Shown piece by piece: positions 51,978 through 60,420 of a stretch of DNA of 64,000 nucleotides. The number at the start of each line of letters is the position of its first letter. Position 1 is the first letter of the stretch. Below the pieces are notes generated by a model. That model was not told the DNA's origin. It did no database searches and saw nothing but the letters and a program-made list of their open reading frames with translations. Location of the stretch: assembly GCA_016200485.1 (NCBI GenBank), contig JACQEP010000010.1, positions 223,644 through 287,643 of the forward strand. Direction: 5' to 3'. This DNA is from Gammaproteobacteria bacterium (lineage in GTDB: Bacteria > Pseudomonadota > Gammaproteobacteria > Tenderiales > Tenderiaceae). The position numbers and the translations under genes are program-made.

Positions 51978-53384
51978 TTAACGTTCGTAGGCCAATTCGT
52001 GAGGCAGACGACCTTCTGGAATCACGGCACCAGCGCGTGCAGTCATCCACATGTTGTAGAGCCACACTAAGTTACCAGTGAAGACCATGGTGCCACCGAC
52101 CCAACGCGCGATCATGTACGGATGCTCAGCGATCACAACGTCAATGTATGGAACCTCGTAGATCTTGCCTGCACCCTGGATCAGACCAGCGATGGTCATG
52201 GAGATCCAATAGATCGCGAAGCCGATCAGGAGGAACCAGAAGTGGAAGTTAGCCAATGCCAAGGAATACAGCTTACGGCGCAGGATGGTCTGCAATCCGT
52301 AGTACACCGCCGCACCTTCCAGGAATGTAGAGAAACCCAGCAACGCCAAGTGAGCGTGGGCAACGATCCAGCCAGTACCATGCACGTACCAGTTAATGGC
52401 ACGCGTCTGCTGGAAGCCACCTTGCATGTTCAGCGGAACCGCCAGCAACACACCGGTGATGGTGTATTTGATTTCGACGTTCTCTACGAACATGTGCCAT
52501 TTACCTTGCATGGTCAACAGCAAGTTGGACACGAAGGCAATCGCAGGCACCAGGATCAGCACCCCTTCAACAGAGGCGAATGACTTGAGCCATTCTGGCA
52601 GCGGAGCCGACATCAAGTGGTGAGCCGCAGGCGTGGAGTAGAACACCACAACCGACCAGAAGTGCAAGTGACCGATACGATGCGAGTACAGCGGATTACC
52701 GGTAACTTTTGGCACTGTGTAATACGCGATCGCCGCAGCTATCGGGGTAATCCACAGACCCAATACGTTATGGGCGAACCACCAGGTCAGATAGGCTTCA
52801 CTCAGACCGGTCAGATTGAACCACTCTGGGCTGTTACCGACGATGAAGACGATAGTAACCATGAATACACCGGCACCGAAGAACCAGTTGGTGGTGTAGA
52901 TACCCTGGGTACGACGCTTGATGATGGTCATCCACACATTAATTGCCATCGGCAGCGCAATGAAGGCAGCAATGTACAAATCGATGAACCATGGCATGTC
53001 TGAGTATTCACGACCCGAGCTCATACCAGTCCACAGCAACGTAAGACCCAGCGACAGACCGACGTTCCACAGGAAGCAGTTCCAAACCCCCAGTTTTTCG
53101 GACCACAGACGGGTATTACCCAAGGCGGGAGTGATATACATCATCGCCATGGCGAAGGCCATGGAGATCCAGCCGAAGATCACCGCCAGAACGTGCACCT
53201 GACGCATGTGACCAAACGAGAACAAGTAGCTACCGGTAACAAAATCCGGAAACGCGAGCTTTGCGGCATTGAACGAGCCCAATCCCGTGCCAATGACGAA
53301 CCAGATAATAGACGAAAAACCAAAAAATACCGCCGCCGTGCCCGGTGCGATATCCTCGTTTTTCGCAAAAAGGTATTTCAACAT
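51978..53384 (-). CDS. ccoN: cbb3-type cytochrome c oxidase subunit I (CcoN-like)
   Basis: 468 residues with about 12 TM helices. Likely metal sites are the haem b histidine in GHMRQVH (H64), CuB ligands H205 (WWFAHN) and H255/H256 (AAHHLM), the cross-linking Tyr of cbb3 enzymes at 249 (six residues before HH), and H343/H345 (VAHAHLALLGF) for the haems. The reduction of O2 to water with proton pumping is the family role. It is divergent from ordinary CcoN. GGGGGAGG precedes the ATG. It leads ccoN-ccoO-50373-50231. Confidence 0.93.
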   Translation of the reverse strand: MLKYLFAKNEDIAPGTAAVFFGFSSIIWFVIGTGLGSFNAAKLAFPDFVTGSYLFSFGHMRQVHVLAVIFGWISMAFAMAMMYITPALGNTRLWSEKLGVWNCFLWNVGLSLGLTLLWTGMSSGREYSDMPWFIDLYIAAFIALPMAINVWMTIIKRRTQGIYTTNWFFGAGVFMVTIVFIVGNSPEWFNLTGLSEAYLTWWFAHNVLGLWITPIAAAIAYYTVPKVTGNPLYSHRIGHLHFWSVVVFYSTPAAHHLMSAPLPEWLKSFASVEGVLILVPAIAFVSNLLLTMQGKWHMFVENVEIKYTITGVLLAVPLNMQGGFQQTRAINWYVHGTGWIVAHAHLALLGFSTFLEGAAVYYGLQTILRRKLYSLALANFHFWFLLIGFAIYWISMTIAGLIQGAGKIYEVPYIDVVIAEHPYMIARWVGGTMVFTGNLVWLYNMWMTARAGAVIPEGRLPHELAYER

Positions 53385-53447
53385 GGTATGTAACCTCCCC
53401 CTAAATCTTTGCGGAAAAACCCAAACTTAGTCCCTTAAGAAATCCTG

Positions 53448-53543
53448 TTATTTGTGACTACCAGGCATCATCAGATACCAGGAGAACCACATACTCGAAA
53501 ACGCAAGCAGAATCCCCATAACAGTAGCTGCCATTTCAACCAT
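53448..53543 (-). CDS. Single-TM microprotein (31 residues) upstream of ccoN
   Basis: MVEMAATVMGILLAFSSMWF is followed by SWYLMMPGSHK. A strong AGGGGGT ribosome binding site lies 5-6 bases before the ATG. It is Met-rich with one helix. It lies 63 bp upstream of ccoN on the same strand and may be a small subunit of the oxidase, like CcoM or CcoH-type peptides, but no homology can be claimed. Confidence 0.65.
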   Translation of the reverse strand: MVEMAATVMGILLAFSSMWFSWYLMMPGSHK

Positions 53544-53635
53544 TGCAGACCCCCTTAAATTTTATTTAGATTAATTGCGACTATCCCCAGCGTCCCGCCA
53601 CTCTTGGCCACGATGCACCAGATACTTAACTTGCG

Positions 53636-53923
53636 TTAATGCGCCTTTTGTCCAGCGGCTTCAAGCTGGCCGTGGCGATTCAGGGCGATCAACATGATCA
53701 CCGTAAAGGCCAGACCAAATACGATCATGCACCAGTCGATAAAACCCTGAAATGTGCTTGGATCATAAGCCTGCCCACCCCAACCGCCCCAATTTTCAAA
53801 GCGGCCGCGGCCCAATGCACACATCAATGCGGCTCCGAATACGCTACCGTTACCCATTCCTGTGGTAACGCCGGCGATCAGACTCACAATTAAGGTCTTA
53901 CCTGGCGTAAGGTTGTTTTCCAT
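53636..53923 (-). CDS. Two-TM membrane protein (95 residues)
   Basis: The ATG at 53923 follows GGAGGGAATC; longer in-frame readings to 54130 are repeat-free but lack a start context. TM1 is IVSLIAGVTTGMGNGSVFGA, a Gly/Trp loop (RFENWGGWGGQAYDPSTFQG) follows, then TM2 FIDWCMIVFGLAFTVIMLIA. The family is not recognised. It is probably the first gene of the ccoN unit. Confidence 0.55.
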   Translation of the reverse strand: MENNLTPGKTLIVSLIAGVTTGMGNGSVFGAALMCALGRGRFENWGGWGGQAYDPSTFQGFIDWCMIVFGLAFTVIMLIALNRHGQLEAAGQKAH

Positions 53924-54251
53924 GATTCCCTCCGTTTGTGGTTTGGCAGATACAAAATCCACGACCGGTATTCCCCTCCGGCTCGCCTGCACCCTCCCCC
54001 TCAGAAGTGTGCACCCAAAACGCGCCGGTACTATACAAATGAATACCGATATTGACTGCCGATACTTGCATACGCAACTAAGGCAGTCAAGTCTTTTTTG
54101 GTCGTCATTAATGAATTTGAAACGCGACATTAGTGTCTAACAAAAATCTTACAATAACTCTAGATGAATTCTTTTCTCTCGCCCGCAATTGCGCTAATCT
54201 CACGTACTCTTGCATGCAAAAATTATTTAACCGATTCTAAGGTGTAAAGTA
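53924..54251. other. Divergent regulatory spacer without genes
   Basis: 328 bp between the leftward ccoN unit and the rightward gene at 54252. I found no match to the FNR/ANR consensus TTGAT-N4-ATCAA and no strong repeat. It presumably holds promoters for both sides. Confidence 0.4.
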
Positions 54252-54449
54252 GTGAAGGAAATAGTTGTTTACACAATAGCTGCATGCGCATCGATCACCG
54301 TATTCGGATTTTCAGTACACATGTTGATCGGAGGCTTGGTAAGCTCACAACTGGAAGCGGCATTAATCGCCGTCGCTTGTTTGGCCGCCGCCGGGGTCAT
54401 TGGGTATATGGTATGGGATGTGGCACAACGCCGCCGCAGCGGTAAATAA
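54252..54449 (+). CDS. Two-TM small membrane protein (65 residues)
   Basis: It starts at GTG 54252, with AAGGTG upstream. Two helices (VVYTIAACASITVFGFSVHM and LIAVACLAAAGVIGYMVWDV) and a basic end QRRRSGK. The family is unknown. It is alone on the plus strand inside the respiratory locus. Confidence 0.55.
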   Translation: MKEIVVYTIAACASITVFGFSVHMLIGGLVSSQLEAALIAVACLAAAGVIGYMVWDVAQRRRSGK

Positions 54450-54488
54450 GGGGCTTTCCGAGTTTTTTCGGTCGGCTTCTTAAGGTGA

Positions 54489-54944
54489 TTATTTGTATGC
54501 GGCCAGCAATGATCGGATGTCCCTGAACAAGGACTCACTCTCAAACTGTCCGCGATGAAACACAAATTGTCGCTTGCGTCCTGCAAGATCCATCCCGGTC
54601 AACCCGAAAGACTTACCGGCATAGTCAGGAAAATAACGCAGATCTTTGACCAACTCCACTCGCTCGCCGCTCTTGAGCACAACAGCCGCCGATTTTTTTC
54701 CCAACTCCAGTCCGCGCGGCGCGTTCGGCAACAACATCAAGCGACTGCTGAGAATACGATTGGTGCCCGCGATCAAAAAGAAGCTCGCAAGAAACAATAA
54801 GAGATACGCTAAATTCTGATTGGGGCCAAACCATAACTTCAATGCAATCGAAGCCAATGCCAAAACGGTTGGCACATATAACAACGAATCCCACATCGCG
54901 CCCTTTTTATCGGGGGCAAACTGATACACCGTGTTCTCAGCCAT
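54489..54944 (-). CDS. Two-TM protein with C-terminal beta domain
   Basis: 151 residues from the ATG at 54944 (MAENTVYQFAPDKKG), after AGGGA; a longer reading to 55055 lies over the next gene. Two helices (about 20-37 and 42-60) are followed by a soluble, probably PH-like part with RGLELGKKSAAVVLKSGERV and ending LFRDIRSLLAAYK. The family is not recognised. It begins 2 bp after the thioredoxin-like lipoprotein gene, so the two are co-transcribed. Confidence 0.6.
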   Translation of the reverse strand: MAENTVYQFAPDKKGAMWDSLLYVPTVLALASIALKLWFGPNQNLAYLLLFLASFFLIAGTNRILSSRLMLLPNAPRGLELGKKSAAVVLKSGERVELVKDLRYFPDYAGKSFGLTGMDLAGRKRQFVFHRGQFESESLFRDIRSLLAAYK

Positions 54945-54946
54945 CT

Positions 54947-55444
54947 TTATCCCTGCGGCAATACCTGCTTGATAACCTGCTCCAGTTCGCTGTAGAGCAT
55001 GCGTCCGGCCTGCTTGTACTGCACCACTTGATTTCGGTCGATGACGAAGGTCCAAGGATCCCCCCTGACCCGGAATGCCTTGAAAGCCTCTGGATTCTGG
55101 TATTGATCCATATGCAGGAAAATAATATCGTTCTGATATTCGACTAGTAGTCCCTTGAGCATTTGGAGCTGCACGTCACAGACCGTACAGTGCCCCGGGG
55201 TGGCAAATTCTAGCAGTATCGGTTTACCGGATTGAAGCGCCTCGTCCAACGAGTACTGGTACATGCGCTCGTCTGGATAACGATAACTGGTGATGCGACT
55301 AAAGTCGCCATCAACATCGGCCAAGGTCTTGGTCTTGACCAAGGGCGCACGCTGCCCCACCTGTAATGCCCCTTCCGGGTTCGCATTACATGCCGCCAGC
55401 ATGACTATTGCTATCAACGCAGTCGTCAGGCGCCCAACAGGCAT
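54947..55444 (-). CDS. Thioredoxin-like lipoprotein with CxxC
   Basis: 165 residues from the ATG at 55444 (MPVGRLTTALIAIVMLAAC), a lipoprotein signal with lipobox LAAC. The thioredoxin fold has the redox site HCTVC in LEFATPGHCTVCDVQLQMLK, and the cis-Pro region DPWTFVIDRNQVV. It is periplasmic and membrane-tethered. Such proteins reduce apocytochromes or deliver or reduce CuB-site cysteines in oxidase maturation. The ATG overlaps the stop of the HCO-like gene (TAATG). Confidence 0.85.
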   Translation of the reverse strand: MPVGRLTTALIAIVMLAACNANPEGALQVGQRAPLVKTKTLADVDGDFSRITSYRYPDERMYQYSLDEALQSGKPILLEFATPGHCTVCDVQLQMLKGLLVEYQNDIIFLHMDQYQNPEAFKAFRVRGDPWTFVIDRNQVVQYKQAGRMLYSELEQVIKQVLPQG

Positions 55445-55956
55445 TATTTCTTCTCCCAACCAACACAGGTGCGGAAAAGATTATACGCCCAAATCAAGTT
55501 CGCCAGGAGCACCAGGGTTCCGAAAATCCCCATGGTTGCCAGCCAAGGTTTAACGACTAGCTCGACCTCCTCGGGCGACATTTCGACGCTGGCCAGGCCG
55601 CCGGTAATCCCTGCCAGCGTGAAAAAGACCACCATCCCGACCAAACCCACGTTATGGGTCCAGAAATGCACCTTGACCAGTGTGATACTGAAAATCGGGC
55701 GTCGCACCAGACGCGGCACGATGTAATAAACCGCCGCAAAGATAGCCATCTCCACCCATCCCAGCAGATTGATATGGGTATGAGCACGGACAATGAGGTT
55801 ACCGTGGAGTCGATGGTCGACAAAATGGCGAAAATCGGCGATCCCGCCCATGAGAGCGCCCCAGGTAAATCCAATAATGCTGTAAATAATACAGCAATAG
55901 ATAAACCATAAGATGTAACGCGTATATACCTTATCCTGCGTCCACGGTTCGTTCAC
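55444..55956 (-). CDS. Four-helix protein homologous to the C-terminal third of CcoN (copy 2)
   Basis: 170 residues, like copy 1 at 39886, with the HxH at the same positions (H59, H61 in RAHTHINLLGW). Next comes VKVHFW (H97), exactly 36 residues after H61, as H381 follows H345 in CcoN. TM segments are about 14-36, 61-82, 101-120 and 139-160. It ends NLIWAYNLFRT against NLVWLYNMWMT of CcoN. It is flanked by a membrane-anchored cytochrome c and a thioredoxin-like lipoprotein, which suggests a small haem b/haem c module. Confidence 0.78.
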   Translation of the reverse strand: MNEPWTQDKVYTRYILWFIYCCIIYSIIGFTWGALMGGIADFRHFVDHRLHGNLIVRAHTHINLLGWVEMAIFAAVYYIVPRLVRRPIFSITLVKVHFWTHNVGLVGMVVFFTLAGITGGLASVEMSPEEVELVVKPWLATMGIFGTLVLLANLIWAYNLFRTCVGWEKK

Positions 55957-55976
55957 ACCTCACCTCTCACTCTTAA

Positions 55977-56543
55977 CTACTTCGTTGGTATTTCCCGCAC
56001 GTCTTGGTATTTGTCTTTCCAATTTTCAGGCGCCAGCCATTTCAGCATATTGTCGATAAAATCAGAACGCCCCTCCGGCGGCTGCTCCGCCGCAGGCGAA
56101 CCACGATCAGCGCGCAACTCGGAAAGGAAGGCTGCAATTGCTTGCAATTGATCCACCGGCATTTCAGCGACATAAGACGCCTCCTTTGGAAGCGGACCAT
56201 GATCAAGGGTCGCCGAACCAAAAGTTGCTTCTGGATCACGCATGAAATTCAACAACCATTCTTGAGTCCGCTTCGAGCCGACACCATCCAGCGACAACCC
56301 CATGTTGGTACCGTTACGTACCGCACGATGACAACTCGTGCAACGCGCTTCGCGGAAAATTTTCGAGCCTTTTTTCCCCAACGTGGAAAAGTCATAGTGC
56401 GTAGTCACCGCATAGAGGGGTTTGTCGGATCGCATGCGTATCGTTTCCATGGCGATATAACCTATCACCGCAAACACCACAAACGCGGCAAAAATGGCAA
56501 ACAACACCTTTTCTCCCTGCTTTAATCCTTGCTTACCCGCCAT
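55977..56543 (-). CDS. Membrane-anchored monoheme cytochrome c (copy B)
   Basis: 188 residues. TM about 13-32, then haem motif CTSCH in REARCTSCHRAVRNGTN. Candidate axial Met is in YVAEMPVDQLQAIAAFLSEL. It is similar to the cytochrome at 48961 (SLDGVGSKRTQEWLLNF). A C-terminal extension of about 40 residues (DFIDNMLKWLAPENWKDKYQ) is unique. It lies just upstream of the four-helix HCO-like protein, resembling the NorC-NorB layout on a small scale. Confidence 0.88.
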   Translation of the reverse strand: MAGKQGLKQGEKVLFAIFAAFVVFAVIGYIAMETIRMRSDKPLYAVTTHYDFSTLGKKGSKIFREARCTSCHRAVRNGTNMGLSLDGVGSKRTQEWLLNFMRDPEATFGSATLDHGPLPKEASYVAEMPVDQLQAIAAFLSELRADRGSPAAEQPPEGRSDFIDNMLKWLAPENWKDKYQDVREIPTK

Positions 56544-56639
56544 AGATTTTAACCCGCTGCACCTAACGATGAATCAAATCCAACTTTAATGAAGGTGACA
56601 TAATAACTGTCTTGAGATGACTTGAAAACTGCAAAAAAA

Positions 56640-56666
56640 TAGGGCGCCAACTACATTGGCGCCCTA
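56640..56666 (-). terminator. Terminator of the cytochrome c4 gene
   Basis: An 11-bp perfect stem (TAGGGCGCCAA and complement, 5-nt loop), followed on the minus strand by seven T. Confidence 0.9.
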
Positions 56667-56704
56667 CGGTTCTTACTGCGTGCCCCCTTGAACGAACCTT
56701 CCGC

Positions 56705-57475
56705 CTACGGCAGATGCTCGACAGGTACGCCAGTGTTGCCCAGGGTGGTCTGTGGAGCATTGGTCAGATAAGCCGCAACATTGGCAATATCCTCGTCCGT
56801 CAGCTTCTGAGCGACTTTCTGCATCTGTGCCATAGGATCGTTGGCTCGGCTGCCGTCACGCCACTTCTTCAGCTGATTGGTCAGATAGACATACTTTTGC
56901 TCGCCTATCTTCGGATAAACAGGATCTACTCCGCGACCATTGAAACCATGACAGGACAAACAGGCAGGAATATTACGATGTGTGTCGCCAAAGTTCACAA
57001 TCGCCTTACCCAGATGTGGCTGACCAACAGCTACACCATTCGCCTGCAGAGCCGCCAGATCGGAACCACCGGAGGCTTGTTGCAATTGTTTGCCGCGCGT
57101 CACCTTATTCAACGAATTAACATACGCAGCAACATCACGGCGATCCTGCGCACTCAACCCCTTGGCATTGGTATTCATGACAAACATGGTCGTATCCTGA
57201 CGGCGATCAGTGGCGAAATCTTCCAGCTGCTTGACCACAAACTGATACCCCTGACCCGCCAGACGCGGCGTACCCATATTGTCATCACCCAAACCCGCCG
57301 GGCCATGGCAAGAATTACAGGCCGGGACGTCGCCCTTGCCGTTTTCGAAAATTTTCTGACCGTTGCCTTTATCAGCCCCCGTGGGTCCACCCTCATTCGC
57401 TTGCACGGGCGATCCCATTACCATTGCCAGGGCCATAAACGAAGCCGAACCAAACTTCAACAAATTTGTGCGCAT
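56705..57475 (-). CDS. Cytochrome c4-type diheme protein
   Basis: 256 residues with a signal peptide (MRTNLLKFGSASFMALAMVM, cut near VQA-N). Two haem sites, CNSCH in GDVPACNSCHGPAGLGD and CLSCH in NIPACLSCHGFNGRGVD, lie in two similar domains, each with a late axial Met (FVMNTNAKGLS, AQMQKVAQKL). It is a soluble periplasmic electron carrier, a common donor to cbb3 oxidases. It is monocistronic with its own terminator. Confidence 0.94.
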   Translation of the reverse strand: MRTNLLKFGSASFMALAMVMGSPVQANEGGPTGADKGNGQKIFENGKGDVPACNSCHGPAGLGDDNMGTPRLAGQGYQFVVKQLEDFATDRRQDTTMFVMNTNAKGLSAQDRRDVAAYVNSLNKVTRGKQLQQASGGSDLAALQANGVAVGQPHLGKAIVNFGDTHRNIPACLSCHGFNGRGVDPVYPKIGEQKYVYLTNQLKKWRDGSRANDPMAQMQKVAQKLTDEDIANVAAYLTNAPQTTLGNTGVPVEHLP

Positions 57476-57638
57476 ATAAAAGACACCCTCCCAGTGTTGT
57501 CTTTAACCTAACCGCGGCTTCTGGAGGCATACCCAAACCAGGCATTACCGCGGGTCAAGAATTCCCCAATTGTTCCCCAAAAAATTAAAACAACTTAGTG
57601 TTTAGGTCGGAATTCGCCCGCCTCAACACCAGCAGTGA

Positions 57639-57731
57639 CTACGAATTTTTTTTCAGAATGAAAGCTGCCAAACCAAGGGCAAAAACGAACCACAAAAGAT
57701 AAATGGTGAGAATTTGACTGTTTTCCAGCAT
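57639..57731 (-). CDS. Single-TM microprotein (30 residues)
   Basis: MLENSQILTIYLLWFVFALG, then LAAFILKKNS. GGGAG sits 8 bases before the ATG. It is one helix with a lysine-rich cytoplasmic end. It lies in the about 480-bp spacer between cytochrome c4 and the polytopic gene at 57957. It may be an oxidase-linked peptide, as the others in this region. Confidence 0.6.
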   Translation of the reverse strand: MLENSQILTIYLLWFVFALGLAAFILKKNS

Positions 57732-57956
57732 CGCGTGTCTCCCTGTATTAAAACCGTTTCCGTTTTTGTTATGACCACAAAGACAGACCCCTAACAACTA
57801 GTCCGGATGTATAGCACGATGCTCAAACTTAATGCAAGTGCTTACCCCGAAATTACTCCACAAACGATGGGTGCGGCCGCTCGCAAATTCGGCTATGATT
57901 TGCCCCCACTACACACTAGACCATAACCAAACTTGTAATATCAAAGATATTTTTGC

Positions 57957-59396
57957 ATGAATCTAGATAAAGTTCGTCGCTATTGGGGAATTCTCGCGCT
58001 TATCGTATGGGGCGCCGCCATAATCGCCCTGCAACTAATACGCGTATCGCCGTACGGGATCGATGAGACCGCCGCCCACGCTCTGCTCATCAATTGGACA
58101 GTTGCCGATCGCGTCGTTAATCCCATCGTCGTACTCGGCGCACCGGATTTCAGGGCATTGTTGTTTCTGCCATTAGGCGCTTACTGGGCAGGGAGTTTCT
58201 TAGCGCTGAAAGTTTTCATGTTGCTGATTTTTTTCGGCACCACTACGTTACTTTATCGCTGGAGCCGTGAACAATGGGGCGATGAAACCGCACTGCTTGC
58301 CTCGGGCCTATTTCTGATTTCACCCTTGGCGTTGATGCAGATTAATGCCGTCGGCGCCGGACCTTTCCTGTTGCTCGGTTTCGCGCTCGGCGCATGGTTG
58401 GATCGAAGCTACCGCGCCAAGGCCAAGGCGTTAAGTGGCGGCTACTTTCTGCAACTGCTGTTGATCGTCACTGTGGTCAGCATCCATCCTGCCGGTCTCG
58501 CTTATCCTGCGGCCCTGGCCTGGGAATGGTGGCGCAACCCCATCGACCGCCGCCAGCAAAAACAGTTTTGGCTGGGCATCGCCCTGGCAACGCTGTTTGT
58601 CGTCATCTTCCGCTTTGGTTGGCCCGCCCTGGACTGGGGAGTCAATCCACTATTCACCTTGGGCGACCTGGTGATGGGCAGCGTTCCTGGCGATTTGACA
58701 CCCCCACATTGGGCCGAAGGCATATTGCCGGCCGCGTTATTTTTCTGCGTGCTGTTTTACGCGCGCCACCAAATCATGCCGTCGCTGTTTTTGCGGATGC
58801 TCACTTTCGGTATTGCAATCGGACTGGCCGCCGCCGACCACAGCTGGGGTTTGTTGGTGCTGGCGTTTATTCTTTACGTCGGCACAGCATTATTGATTCG
58901 CGCCAATAACGCACTGGGTGCTCACAGCTTCGCTGGTCAACGCGGATTTGTGATGATCATGCTGTTTGCCACCTCCACCAGCTTCATGCTGGGCGATCGC
59001 GGTTACCGCAGCAGTATCATTAACGAAAGCGTGGACCCTCACGACGAAATCATCCGTACACTGGTAATCCAGACTGAAGAAATCAAAGACGGTTTTATTA
59101 CCAGCAGCCAATGGCCAGCACGCACCATGTTGGCACTGAAACGCCCGGTATTTCCGCTGCCACCACCCGCTGCCACGCCAGAGGCATTATTGCAAAATCT
59201 GGGGAAGATCGATTTTATTGTTTTCGACCCCTTCGATCCGCGTAACGCCAAACTCCGCGAACAGTTTGCGACGTTGAGTGGGCCGATTGAAACCCTGGTT
59301 CAGCAATCGAGAGGGGCGATCCTTAAGCCGAGAAAACAAATTGAGCCATCCGTTTCCCAGTCGGCCACACAGGAAACTCAAGCTCAAGTTAAATGA
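57957..59396 (+). CDS. Polytopic membrane protein, possible GT-C type glycosyltransferase
   Basis: 479 residues with about 10-11 TM segments and a C-terminal soluble part. An early acidic motif (PYGIDETAAHALLINW) after TM1 recalls the catalytic Asp/Glu loop of GT-C enzymes such as ArnT/PMT. TM-rich middle segments follow. The last about 100 residues are hydrophilic and Gln-rich (VSQSATQETQAQVK). The acceptor and donor are unknown, and the class is inferred from topology only. The ribosome binding site is weak. Confidence 0.6.
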   Translation: MNLDKVRRYWGILALIVWGAAIIALQLIRVSPYGIDETAAHALLINWTVADRVVNPIVVLGAPDFRALLFLPLGAYWAGSFLALKVFMLLIFFGTTTLLYRWSREQWGDETALLASGLFLISPLALMQINAVGAGPFLLLGFALGAWLDRSYRAKAKALSGGYFLQLLLIVTVVSIHPAGLAYPAALAWEWWRNPIDRRQQKQFWLGIALATLFVVIFRFGWPALDWGVNPLFTLGDLVMGSVPGDLTPPHWAEGILPAALFFCVLFYARHQIMPSLFLRMLTFGIAIGLAAADHSWGLLVLAFILYVGTALLIRANNALGAHSFAGQRGFVMIMLFATSTSFMLGDRGYRSSIINESVDPHDEIIRTLVIQTEEIKDGFITSSQWPARTMLALKRPVFPLPPPAATPEALLQNLGKIDFIVFDPFDPRNAKLREQFATLSGPIETLVQQSRGAILKPRKQIEPSVSQSATQETQAQVK

Positions 59397-59583
59397 CCAC
59401 CGGCAAAGCCGGTGGCTTAATTGGGTAAGCGCCTCAAAGGCGCATTAAAACCGTGGGCCATCTTTAGATGGCCAGTAACACAACTCTTTATCCCCTCCTC
59501 CTAAAAAGGAGGAGGGGATAAAAACCAATACATCGACCGCCGCACCGGTCAAACCTTGATGAGTCCTCCGGCAAAGCCGGAGG
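59397..59583. repeat. Cluster of five hairpins (possible REP/MITE element)
   Basis: The hairpins are CCACCGGC-AAA-GCCGGTGG (59397-59415), GCGCCT..AGGCGC (about 59430-59444), GGCCATC..GATGGCC (59457-59473), the ATCCCCTCCTCC palindrome (59487-59522), and CCTCCGGC-AAA-GCCGGAGG (about 59565-59583). The first and last are near-copies and bracket the others, as hairpin pairs do at ends of IS200/IS605- or RAYT-type elements. No transposase is present. Confidence 0.6.
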
Positions 59584-59598
59584 TTTACCTTTAGTTAA

Positions 59599-60414
59599 TT
59601 AGCGCTGACAGGCCGAACAATAATAAGTAGACCGCTGCCCCATCCGCAGCATGCGGATCGCGGCACCGCAGGTTATACAGGGTTCGTCTTCGCGACCGTA
59701 GACTTGCAGTGATTGCGCAAAGTAGCCGGGACGGCCATCGCCATCGACAAAATCACGCAGCGTGGTTCCACCCTGCTCAATTGCCGCCGCCAACACTTGT
59801 TTGACGGCCTCTGCCAACAATACATAACGCTGTTGCGAAACCTTATTGGCGGACGTTTGCGGCCGAATACCGGCTCGAAACAAGGCCTCGCTGGCGTAGA
59901 TATTACCCACACCCACCACTACCCGACTATCCATGATAAAAAGTTTGACCGCCTGTGTGCGACGGCGTGAACGCTGATGGAGATATTCGCCACTGAACTC
60001 AGCCGTCAATGGTTCGGGGCCGAGATTAGCCAATAATGGGTGCCGCTCCGGCGTATTATCTAGCCACAACACCGCGCCAAAACGACGCGGGTCATGCAAG
60101 CGCAGACAGCGCCGCCCTTCAAAGACAATATCAATATGATCATGTTTGTCAGGGGTGAGATCGGGATCAACGATGCGCAGACTGCCGGACATCCCCAGAT
60201 GCAACAACACTGTTCCCAGTTCGGTGCGCAATAGCAGATATTTTCCACGCCGTTCGACGGTAAGAATACGCTGCCCGGGCAGTTCGCTCATCAAGGATTG
60301 TGGTACTGGATAGCGCAAACGGCGCTTGCGCAGAATCACTTCACTGACCAACGCGCCTTCAATGATTGGCGCAATGCCACGGCGGGTAGTCTCAACTTCC
60401 GGCAGCTCAGGCAT
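59599..60414 (-). CDS. mutM: Formamidopyrimidine-DNA glycosylase
   Basis: 271 residues. The start [12 protein letters not shown] supplies the catalytic Pro1, E2 and the helix; K57-type Lys is in RRGKYLLLR. The helix-two-turn-helix is [20 protein letters not shown]. The zinc finger is CITC...CSAC near the end. It removes oxidised purines such as 8-oxoG from DNA. With the MutT-type Nudix protein at 22759, it belongs to the GO repair system. Confidence 0.97.
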   Translation of the reverse strand: MPELPEVETTRRGIAPIIEGALVSEVILRKRRLRYPVPQSLMSELPGQRILTVERRGKYLLLRTELGTVLLHLGMSGSLRIVDPDLTPDKHDHIDIVFEGRRCLRLHDPRRFGAVLWLDNTPERHPLLANLGPEPLTAEFSGEYLHQRSRRRTQAVKLFIMDSRVVVGVGNIYASEALFRAGIRPQTSANKVSQQRYVLLAEAVKQVLAAAIEQGGTTLRDFVDGDGRPGYFAQSLQVYGREDEPCITCGAAIRMLRMGQRSTYYCSACQR

Positions 60415-60420
60415 GATGGA

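Noticed and set aside
53924..54251. FNR/ANR site controlling the ccoN unit
   Set aside because: No sequence close to TTGAT-N4-ATCAA was found in the divergent spacer; regulation stays open.
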